From Doryteuthis pealeii (Eukaryota > Mollusca > Cephalopoda > Myopsida > Loliginidae), in contig CM042157.1 in assembly GCA_023376005.1 (NCBI GenBank), forward strand, positions 93,563,062 through 93,627,061: a DNA stretch of 64,000 nucleotides, read 5' to 3'. The position numbers were made by a program, and so were the translations under genes. The notes under the pieces are model-generated. The model saw nothing but the letters and a program-made list of their open reading frames with translations, searched no databases and was not told the DNA's origin. Shown one piece after another: positions 45,780 through 55,800 of this stretch (positions are counted from its first letter, which is position 1; each line of letters opens with the position of its first letter).

Positions 45780-46397
45780 CAGAGTTTTTCAACCGGTGTG
45801 CCACGGCACACTAGTGTACCGTAAAGCTGTCGTGAGTGTGCCATGAGTGTTGAGGATGGTTGATCATCCTCTTATATTTTTATTCTATTATTTTAATATT
45901 TTTTGTTTTAATTAAATATTTTTTTGTTTTTAAATTTTTTGTTTAATTTATTTTTTGTTTTAATTTAATATTTTTGTTTTAATTTAATTTTTTGTTTAAT
46001 TAAATATTTTTTGTTTTAATTAAAATATTTTTGGTTTGATTAAATATTTTTTTAATTTAATTTTTTTGTTTTAATTAATTTTTTTTGTTTAATTTAATAT
46101 TTTTTGTTTTAATTTTTTTTTGTTTTAATTAAATTTTTTGTTTTAATTAAATATTTTTTGTTTTAATTTAATATTTTTTTTAATTTAATATTTTTTGTTT
46201 TAATTAAATATTCTTTGTTTTAATTCAATATTTTTTGTTTTTAATTATGCTACACTTGTAGCACATTTTCACTATTTCTTTTCTTTTAAAATTTAAATGA
46301 TAAAATAATTATATGTTTATATACTAATGGTGTACCTCGATCAATTTATTGCCCAGCTCACTCTACCGTGAGATGAAAAAGGTTAAAAAAAACTCTG
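45780..46397. mobile_element. hAT-type MITE with expanded AT core
   Basis: The terminal inverted repeats are CAGAGTTTTTCAACC and its counterpart GGTTAAAAAAAACTCTG. They are flanked by GTCTAAAG / GTCTAAAA, an 8-bp target duplication with one difference, as for hAT elements. Next to the left end is the inverted GTGTGCCACGGCACAC motif. The interior 45885-46240 is about 16 units of a 20-22-bp TTTAATATTTTTTGTTTTAA repeat. Confidence 0.8.
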
Positions 46398-47439
46398 GTC
46401 TAAAAGTGAGCAAAGTTGTGTGTGAATGGATAGGATGTGTGTGGTGGAACAGAGGATTTTGCATCCTACCTGGATTTACGCTTGCATTAGGTTGCATCGT
46501 AATTATGTGCATTAAAGGACTGACAGACAGCAGATTATGGTTTTATAATAGTTCTTTATTATTCACACTGGGCAGCCGTGAAAACTTGTTTACACTTTAT
46601 CGGGTTGGATTCAAATAACTATGTCTTAGTATCTTATTAAGAACATGGTGACCAGATGACCGCCCAAAATTTATCATTTCAATCTTGACAATAAAGGATA
46701 CGATTGATGCTGGTGGCCAGCAATTCAAAAAAGACTTTTTACAATTTTACCTTTCAGAATCAATTTGGCCTAAGACCAAACTCCTAAATGTTTTTGTATT
46801 TATGCCTTGCAAAACTTTCATTTACAAGTACTAAATATGTTTTAGGGTTTACACTTGTCTACTTGAGTGTTTGTTAAACTAATCTCTGCATATCCCTGTT
46901 GGCCAGGTTGAATTCTCTCTTTATCTGTGTCTAGTGTCATCTGGGTCTTTTGTCTCAAGTTGTACATCTCTCCATTCTTTTTAGTTCTTATTAACTCTTT
47001 GCCTACTTTAAGCCGCTCATATTGGCTCTCCCACCACTGCTAAGCAGAGTACAAAAATTGATGATTAGTTCATTATAACTTAGCAGAAGGACTCAGATTA
47101 CAATAATAATAAGAAGACTTTATTTGAATAGAATGAGTTCTGAGGTGAATAGATAGTGAACTATGAAATATCCCATCATACAGGTAAAAAAATACCAAGA
47201 AAATTTAGTACAGCCGTGGGGAAAATTTAGTAGACAAAGAGTGTTATATACCCACTTAACATATCTGGTATATAATTGACGAGAGAGAGAGAGAGACAGA
47301 GAGGATAAGGGGATAATGGATTGGTTCTTCTTCTTTTCTCTGCTTATCTACTTTGTCGGCCATTTCTTCTCTGGGCTGATTTTTTCAGGCTGTTGGCCTC
47401 TTCTATAAAGAAAACAGTCAGATAAGGGTAAAGAATAGG
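46398..47439. other. Intergenic, no feature
   Basis: A (GA)n run at 47280-47302; otherwise nothing recognised. An 89-codon open frame at 46349-46618 overlaps the MITE edge and has no sign of being a gene. Confidence 0.4.
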
Positions 47440-48010
47440 TTAACGACACAACAACAAGGCTTATAAACAAAAAAGCATTTATCATAGCAAGACGTAAGAT
47501 ACAATACAAATACAAAGTGTAACTTGTGGTACAAATGTGAGTGTAAGTTTTACAATGTATTACAATAGAAAATGTATGTAAGTATGAGTTGCAAAAGTCA
47601 CAAGTAGAAAATGTATGTAAAATGAATGAAATGTATGAATTGCTAAATTGCGAGATAATGCTCTTGCGTGACTTATCTGAATCAGGTAGAATGTCTTGCT
47701 AGTTTGTTTGTTTGATTTTACGCGTCGGCAGCAATTCCATGCTGTTCAAAATACCCCATCATTCCCAAAGTCTATGCTGTGTAAAAAAACTATGTCGTGC
47801 TTCGACCAGGGTCCCAGCTGAAGAGGGTGATTTCAAGGTATCAGCCTCAAAATTGGCACTTATCACTGAGCCTCGTAATGTGTGCCCTGATTGGTCGCTG
47901 ACAAAGGCCCTTAGCCCAAAGCCTCGCATGAGGTTTCTCATCAGTTTATGGCTAAGACCCTTGGGGCCTGTTGCTATGGTCAAAGGGAGGTCACTGTAAT
48001 TGTTTTTCAC
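47440..48010 (-). repeat. Left member of an inverted repeat pair
   Basis: GGTTAACGACACAACAACAA, AAGTCTTGCTAG-like, GTTTGTTTGTTTGATTTTACG and CATGAGGTTTCTCATCAG are matched in inverse order by 50850-51345. The two copies share gapped similarity over about 500 bp. Confidence 0.7.
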
Positions 48011-48149
48011 TTATGATCTTCATTATTTGCATAAGGTGAAAATAAGGTAATATTATTTTCCACACTTCTGTTATTCTGTTTGGCCCGGGTGTCTGCACAT
48101 TTCTTGTTTTAATTAATACACAAGACTTGTTTTTTTTTTATTAGTCTTT

Positions 48150-48440
48150 ATTAAAAACAACCCCAGCACAAGGGTTCTTGAAACCACGCATATAAGAAAC
48201 AGCGTCTTGAGAGAACGTCTTCTCTCGGTAAGTGACTGGCCATAACTACTTTAACTTAAACTAATTTCTGTTCTCACACCTTCCTTCAGCCAATCATAGC
48301 CTTCGTTAAAAACAACCCCACAACTCAAGGGTTTTCAAAACTGCGCGGATGAGAAGTGGTATCTTGAGAGAACGTCTTCTCTTGGTGATTGTCTGTCCGG
48401 CAACTATCAAACTAAACTGATTTCTGTTCACACCTTCTAT
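48150..48440. repeat. About 155-bp tandem duplication
   Basis: TTAAAAACAACCCCA(G/C)...AAGGGTT...TCTTGAGAGAACGTCTTCTC followed by GGCAACTATC/GGCCATAACT and AAACTAATTTCTGTTC-type ends occurs twice (about 48150 and 48306). Confidence 0.75.
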
Positions 48441-48850
48441 TGGTAGGCTCCCTTCGATCAATCGGCTGGTCACGTCAAGCCCTAGCACCTATATGGTTTT
48501 CCCAACCCTATTGCCCTTATGGCAAGCCCCAACCCCTTTTTATCATATGGGTGCTAGAAGGCGGTGGCTGCAGGTCTACATGTCCTGGAAATGACGTTAA
48601 ACTCTATCTGATGGTGAGGTTCCAGTTTTGGAGGTTTGGGGAATGTGGAGCACCCCTTCACCACCATTGCTCCCTGGTCCACTCTGACCCGGAGTGGTAG
48701 TACCTGTTAGGGTCCCATCTATGGGTTAAATAGAAAAATGTATTTATTAAAAAATTGTATTATCCATTAAGAATTGATTTATTTCAAAACTTTATCGGCA
48801 TTAAATGACCCACTGAGGTTGATATGCCGTAAAACAAAACAAACCAAACC
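48436..48850 (-). mobile_element. Repeat family C
   Basis: Inverted copy from GGCTCCCTTCGATCAATCGG through TTAAACTCTATCTGATGGTG and GGGTCCCATCTATGGGTTAA to TTGATATGCCGTAAAAC. Confidence 0.8.
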
Positions 48851-49149
48851 AAAGTATTCTATTGGTGTGTTTCGGAATGTTTAAGTAAAGGTTATTACTT
48901 GTCAATAATGATCGTCAGTAATTTTCCATTCTCCTCACCGATTTGAATTTTCAACAAGCTCAATTCAAAATTTATAACTACACTACTTACACAATTCATA
49001 GGCTACCCATGAATTACATAACAAGAGTTAATGAACACAAAGATTTTGATTGTTGTTTTTGATGCATTTATTTCCCATGACCTCAAATTTTATGCACATC
49101 GAGAAGAACTTAGAGGACGCCGTTTTTTTTTACATCTGACCATGCAGGC

Positions 49150-49258
49150 TGTTTGTAGTCTATTCAGCTAGTGAGTAGCATATCTTGAATCTGTGCAGTA
49201 AAGTGTGGAGCTGATGGTAGGTGTGGCACTCCATCTCAGACACAAAAACAATGGTTTT
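49150..49258 (+). mobile_element. SINE family A fragment
   Basis: GTGAGTAGCATATC, GTGCAGTAAAGTGTGGAGCT, GGTGTGGCACTCCATCTCAG. The tRNA head is missing. Confidence 0.65.
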
Positions 49259-49299
49259 AGCCATGTACAGATGTGTCTAAGAAAATTATTGTTACTTGA

Positions 49300-50165
49300 A
49301 GATATTTTCCTGTTATCTTCAAGATACGTACTCCCTAATTTTTCAGCCTTTTTTTTAAAGGTAATTTATGAGGAAGTGCATCCCGGTCTCCTGCCTCAAG
49401 AGGTGCTGCCCGGTGACTATTAAAATAACGACCCAGCTCAGTCTATTCAAAACTATCCATCTTCATATCTATCTATCTATCTCAATTTGTTCATATTTAT
49501 CTATATTACTTTAAATACTAAAATTTTTTTTATTCATGTTTGTTTAATGTCTCTAGTTTTTAGTTTAAATAAACAAGAATTACAACAAAAAAAAGAAGCA
49601 ACCCCCTCCCAAATACATTTACTTGTCGAAAATATCTATCTCCATTTGTTCGTACCTATCTATATCATTCTTTGTTTATCTATCTATCTATCTATCTCAG
49701 TCTATTCAAAACTATATATCCATCTTCATATCTAAACAAGAATTACGACAAATTACGATAAATAAACAAGAATTACGACGAGCAGAGGTTGTTATTTTGA
49801 TAGTCACCGGGCAGCAATTTTTGAGGCAGGAGACCGGGACGCACTTCCTCATAAATTACCTTTTTAAGGAATGCTCCCATCAAATTAGCAGCAGGGGCCG
49901 GCCACTATTTTTTTTATTTTTTTTTTTTTTAAATAAACTAGCTTTTCATCTGAATTCTTAAATAATTTTCTTATAAAATAAATTATTTGGGTTATTTTTC
50001 AGTAAATATGTCTTAATAAAATTTTTCAAATTTTACCATTGAAAAAAAAAAGTTTAATTTATTTGTTTAAAAAAAAGTTCACTGCTACTAATTTGAAGGG
50101 AGCATTCCTTAAAAAAAAAAAAGCTGAAAAATTCGGGAGTGCGTATCTTTAAGATAATCTACTTT
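49300..50165. mobile_element. Inverted-repeat element, partly duplicated
   Basis: TATCTTCAAGATACGTACTC (49313) and its inverted copy (50137-50160), and GAGGAAGTGCATCCCGGTCT (49370-49389) with its inverted copy (about 49820-49850), mark the arms. The interior has TCTA microsatellites. A third copy of the GAGGAAGTGCGTCC block lies at the window's right edge (63940-64000). Confidence 0.6.
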
Positions 50166-50849
50166 CAATATTAGCAAAAATGTAAGTAAAAATAGAATAT
50201 ATATAAAATTACTTTTGCACTCAACAATTTCAACTAAAAAATTACAGAAGGGAAATAATTCAAAATTTAAAAAAATAATTACACAAACAACTCTTTTTCA
50301 TTCAAACTTAATAAAATACATATTATTAAACAATGATTTTTTTTATTGTATATGAATGTTGTTGTATGGGGTAACAAGAGGTTTTGGGTGTTTTAAAAGT
50401 TTAAAGGTAGCTGGATATTCTTGTTGCATGTTCTTCGGGTTTTTCTTTTAACCCCATCTCATTTATTGGTCGCACTGAAAAGGAAGAAATTCAAGGAACA
50501 AAAAAGAAAGAGACAAAGGCAGAAGGTGGTTTTAGTACTTAGGCTTTATTCCTGGTCATAGTCACCTGTGGCAAGGGAATATCTCCCTGGCTAGTAGGAG
50601 CGACTAGACTCAGTTACGGCCTAAACTAGAATGGCCGAGATATTCTCTTGGGAGTCGGAAGTTGGTCCCTTTTCTCGCACATGTGCGGAGGGTTCTTCCG
50701 GTGAAGGCTCATGGGAGTTTTTTTTTTTTTTAAATTTAAATTTTATTCTAGTTTTATTTTAATCCCCACAGTTGTTATTTCTATAGAAAATAATATTACC
50801 TAAACAGTTACCTCCCTTGACCAGTACCAAACAATCCATGGGTCTATTA
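50166..50849. other. Intergenic, GC-balanced island of unknown nature
   Basis: 50540-50720 is more GC-balanced than its surroundings. It has no open frame and no second copy in the window. The rest is AT-rich with no feature. Confidence 0.35.
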
Positions 50850-51345
50850 GCCATCAACTGATGAGAAACCTCATGCGATTGGCTAAGGGCCTTTGTCAGT
50901 GACCAATCAGAGCACACGTTACGAAGCCCAGTTTGGCCACCAATTTAGAGGGTTGATACCTTCAAATCAGCTTCTTCCACTATGACTCCCGTTGAGGGAT
51001 GACGTGTGCTTTTTCCACAGCAAAGACGTTGAGGAACGATGGGACTTTGAAACAGCTCATGGAAGGGCCGTTGTCGCGTAACGTCAAACAAACAAACAAA
51101 GCTAGCAAGACATTCCTACCTGGGACAGATAAGTCATGCAAGCATTATCTTGCAACCCAAACCATACCCTTACACCCTACATTATTTAATTGTAACACAT
51201 TTGTAAACACACACATTTGTACCACAAGTTACACATTGTATTGTATTGTATGTATGTCACATATTCTTGGTGTCCGATAAATGCATTTCGTTTTATAAGC
51301 CTTGTTGTGTTTGTTACCTGTTAACTTTACCTCTATCCTGTCTTA
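50850..51345 (+). repeat. Right member of the inverted repeat pair
   Basis: AACTGATGAGAAACCTCATG, AAACAAACAAACAAAGCTAG and GCCTTGTTGTGTTTGTTACC mirror 47440-48010. The 93-codon open frame within it is not supported as a gene. Confidence 0.7.
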
Positions 51346-51486
51346 GCACTGTCATTTTTCTATATTTCTTCTGTGTGATATTTAATTATTAAGGTGACCC
51401 CAATTTATTATTATTAATCTTTTATCATCCCATCACCATAAGGGCCTCAGAAATTCAAATTTAATTTGGGAAGCGCTGTGGTGAAC

Positions 51487-51705
51487 AGGGAAGCGCGGTA
51501 GTGTACTGGTTAGAGTCCTGGACGAAGCCACAGTTCACATCTCACTAATACGCTTGAGAAACGTATGAATCCAACTATTCTCCCTCCAGCTATGGGTTAA
51601 TAGTAGGTCAGACTGGGCTCTTTAACCTTGGTTAGGCAAGCAGTCTATGAGAAGGAAAACTCTGAATTCAAACTTCTTAAATCTCCGTTTGGGTGGTCAC
51701 TATTA
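51487..51705 (+). mobile_element. tRNA-derived SINE (family B)
   Basis: GGGAAGCGCGGTAGTGTACTGGT-type head, CTCCCTCCAGCTATGGGTTA, AGTCTATGAGAAGGAAAACT. Slightly truncated at the B box. Confidence 0.75.
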
Positions 51706-52485
51706 GAATAGGCTCAGTCCTACTTAGTGATCTATTTCAATCTAAAAAATATATAAAAAATCAATTTGATTTTACCAACTCGACCGGAAGTTATGCATGG
51801 AGCCTACTGCACAGAAACTAGTGGAAAGTCTTCACATCCGGTTGGCCCAATATATCTTTATAAACGTTCCCTGTAGCCTCTTTTTAAAAAATTAATGACT
51901 GAATGATATACAGTAGAAGACATATTTATTTTTTAAATAAAAGATAGCAAACTTTTTTGTGTGTTTGAGTCGAATAACATATTTTATGAGCAATGTTTTC
52001 TCTGCAAGCAATTAATGAAAGTTCGAAAGAGCAGACGACAAAATCTGTATTTTTTTATAACGAAAACAGAAATGACGAAAAACGAAATGACCGGGGAAAA
52101 AAACAAAACAAAAAACACTATCCTAGTCGAAAGTACTGAAAATGCGTTGTCATAGAGAATGGAAAAAAAAACTTGAACAGATGAGAATTCTAAAGTTAAA
52201 CTCTTAATAAAAATTATTTTAATATTGATATTTTAATTTTTTGGGAGGAGCGGATTCCCTTTTCTTTTTGAATTAAAACAAAACAAAACATTCCTTGCGA
52301 TTGAAGAAATTGAAGAAGATATATCAGATATATTCTTTTCAATTTTATATAATTTCGTTGGAAATTTAAAAAATATCTAACTTTCTTCATAGTAATAGAA
52401 TAAAATTATTGTCACTTTTTTAAGAGGTGCGGCTCCATATTTACAATGAATTTATTAAATCAACTTAAAAACAAAATTCATTTAG
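51706..52485. other. Upstream region of ALG13
   Basis: AT-rich, no gene recognised. It presumably includes ALG13 upstream regulatory DNA. Confidence 0.35.
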
Positions 52486-52499
52486 ATGGTGTCTCTACG

Positions 52500-52530
52500 A
52501 CCTACGTCACATTACGGAAATAACCGAACT
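52500..52530 (+). promoter_or_regulatory. Candidate ALG13 proximal promoter motifs
   Basis: CCTACGTCACATTACGGAAA contains a CRE-like ACGTCA and an ETS-like GGAA about 100 bp before the likely start codon. Motif matches only; there is no TATA box at a fixed distance and the transcription start is unknown. Confidence 0.3.
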
Positions 52531-52620
52531 AGATTTAATGTTTCGTTTTCCGGAGAAAACAATCCACTTTTTACACGTACCCATTATGTCTTGTTCGTTT
52601 TTCGCATTTATCACAAGAAG

Positions 52621-52722
52621 ATGACGAACAACAAGCTTGCGTCAAAAACAGTATTTGTAACGGTGGGGACAACCCGGTTCGACAATTTAGTGCGCCAGGT
52701 GGTCTCCGATGATATGTGTCAG
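52621..52722 (+). CDS. ALG13: ALG13 exon 1 (residues 1-34)
   Basis: ATG at 52621, ending at CAG|GTAAGA in phase 0. It encodes a short leader and [20 protein letters not shown]. This is the conserved N-terminal beta strand and GTT loop of the ALG13 glycosyltransferase domain (residues 11-18). I chose this ATG because conserved sequence starts about ten residues later, as in other animals. An in-frame ATG at 52486 would add 45 residues of unconserved-looking sequence. Confidence 0.9.
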
Positions 52723-52794
52723 GTAAGACAATTTTGTAGTAGTAATTTTATACGCATCTATGGTAAAAAATAAAGTGAAAGAATTATGTTTTTA

Positions 52795-52825
<31 letters not shown>

Positions 52826-55800
52826 TCATTTTATTTTTTTTGGAATAAAATAAAAATTGCCTTAGTTTTTCATTCATTTTTACCATAGAGTTTTTAAATA
52901 AAAGAAAAGGGTGATAAAATTGCTAATAATGATTAATTACATTAATTTTTCCCCCATTAAATTGCGTCTGGAAGAGTATTGGTATTTTTTTAGTTTGATT
53001 TTTTTTATTTGTCATAAGTTACATTATGTGTCGTCATTTTATGATAGAATAAATTCTTTGTCGATTTTATTTTACATCCTTGTTATTTACTCGAATGCGT
53101 TGTAAAGGGAAATAAATAAATAAGTATTATTGTACGTACAATGTACAAAATAAAAAAAACCCAAAAAACCACACACACACAACTGAAAGAAAAGACAATT
53201 AAGACTTAATAAAGATGACTCCCACCCCCAAATAATCTACTTGTAAGTTTGAAATGATTCCATCTTCCAACTTGGAAATTAGTGTTTTTACTATTATTCG
53301 TTTTTTTTTTATTTCATTGAAACGTGTAAATAAATCCTGTTAAAATCAAAACAAAGGGCAGATAACTCATGTAAATACATAACTGAAATGACGGAAAGTC
53401 AGAAAACCATTTCGCCATTTTATTCATTAGTGAAATAGCTCACTAATTAGGACTGAGTCTATGCTAGTAGTGACCACCCCAAGGGTGGATTAGCAGACCA
53501 TGACATGCAACACTTCACTTAGGCTAGAGGGGTGGTCGGAGAGGCCCCCTTTCTTTCATCAATCGACTAGTCACGTTAAGCCCTAGTACCTATATCAATA
53601 TGATTGCCCCAACCCAATTGCCGTTATGGCAAACCCCATCCATTTTTATCATATGGGTGCTAGAAGGCTGTGACTGAGGGTCTTCATGTTATGGGAATGA
53701 CGTTAAACTCTATCTGATGATGAGGTTCCAGTTCTGGAGGTTTGGGGAATGTGGAGCACCCCTTCATCGTCATTGCTCCCTGGTCCACTCTGACCCGGAG
53801 TGGTAGTACCTGTTAGGGTCTCATCTATGGGTTAAATAGACAAATGTGTTTATAAAAAGAAATTGAGTATCCATTGAGAATTGATTTATTTCAAAACTTT
53901 ATCGGCATTAAATGACCCACTGAGATTGATATGCCGTAAAATAAGTAAAACCAAACCAAACTTTACAAAGACACAGAGTGGTAGTACCTGTTAGGGTCCC
54001 ATCTATGGGTTAAATAGAAAAATGTTTATGAAAAAAATTTTAGTCTCCATTAAGAATAAATTTATTTCAAAACTTCGTCAGCATTAAATGACCCACTGTG
54101 GTTGATATGCCATAAAACAAATCAATCCATCTACAAAGACACAAAAGCAATGGTTCATTCACCTTATGGTGACACAGATGTCTACACATTATTACTGGAG
54201 TCCTACAAGGATATACATTAGCTTGATTCCTATTCATCATATGCTTTTAGACTATGTACCATGAACATCATTAGATCTAATAAAAGAAAAAGGCTTAACA
54301 CTAAAAAAGGCAAGAAGGAGAGAATATTCCCCAGAAACTATTATAGATGCAGACTAAGCAGATGATCTAGCACTTTTTACAAATACACCTGCCAAGCCAA
54401 ATCTCTGCTTAATAGCCAAGAGAAGGCAGCAATAGGCATTGATGATAAACTTTATGGTCTAAAAATTGTATCTAGAAAATAAAAGCAAAAAAAAAAAAAC
54501 ACCAATTATTTTTAAAATTCTAGATACATAATACATTTAGAATCGGATAAAAAAATTGTCATAAGGAAGATTTCTTCCTTACGACAATTTTTTTAATCCG
54601 TAAGAGTTTTATTTAAAAAACCTGTTACAGTTTGAGAGCTCAATGTGTCAGCTCCCTGAATAGACTATAAGCTAAATCTCTAAGTCTTTTATTATTTCTT
54701 TACTTATATATATATATATATATATATATATTCTTTTAATGAATTCATTTTACTTTTTTATTTCTCATGTAACTAATTTAATTTCTATGTCGAAGCAACT
54801 TGAACGACCCTCACATCAAAAGCGCTTAGGGTCTGACAAGTTTTAAATCTGGCTGTGTGGATGTTTCATAGTTGTGTGCAGTGATACTGATAGCTTTTTG
54901 ATTTAGTGCGTCCAGGGACACATATTTGCTTTGAATGAGTCCTCAGGAAAATTTATGGGTCCCAACTAAAGCTGTCTAACTCCTACCTTGTAACCTATCC
55001 CATGTAATCTGTTTCTAAAAAACTATTAAAATGTATTTTCAGTTATTTTTAAAATTCTAGATACATAATACATTTTAGAATCGGATTAAAAAATTGTTGT
55101 ATCACCATTACCTTGAAATAATCCCTAACCCATATGTGTCATCAAATCTAAAAATAGAAAAAGACCCATGTGTGTTATGGTTTCCAAAAATAACTTTTCC
55201 CTATTTTACCACCAATCAAAAGACCAAAATTCCCAACACTAGTGAATAGCAGTCCAATGGCCTCAAACACTTTGAGCTATTTGTTCAGGACTGGTTGCAT
55301 CTTGGTATTTATTCTGAAATAAAACAGCTGTTTAGTATGGAACAGCTACAGAGCGAAGATGACCCAAATAAACTGTCATACCCTGCTACCAAATGGTATA
55401 TGCACAAACCAGAATCTGTCGTACAGAATGAGACACATAAAATTCTCAGGGACTTTGAGATTATCTAATCCTGACCAGAGCTAATGTTAATTAACAAGAA
55501 CTAGCAAAAAATGCACCCTCCGGGCACAAGTATTCAAGTTTTAATATAATTAAATATTATATTGAATTAGAAAGACTAATGAAATTGAATACAAGCACAA
55601 AAAGATTACACTTTATTTTTACTTTATTCTAATTGATTTCAATATAAAATTGTGCCTAGGATTGCTTTTAATACGTTTAAGAATAAAACAATAATATTAG
55701 AAATCAATAACACCAAGTAATTTATAAAACACATTTTTATTAAAACCAGTATGCAAATTAACCACACCATATACTATGTAAACCTTTATTTCTTAATGGT

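Noticed and set aside
47712..48010. 95-codon (+) and 83-codon (-) open frames
   Set aside because: Both lie in the left member of the inverted repeat pair and are not kept in the right member.
50859..50900. Second hammerhead candidate (CTGATGAGAAACC)
   Set aside because: No GAAA follows a closing stem II, and no stem I partner exists. It is part of the 47.4/50.9-kb repeat.
50999..51280. 93-codon open frame
   Set aside because: It falls inside one member of the inverted repeat pair. The other member does not preserve the frame.
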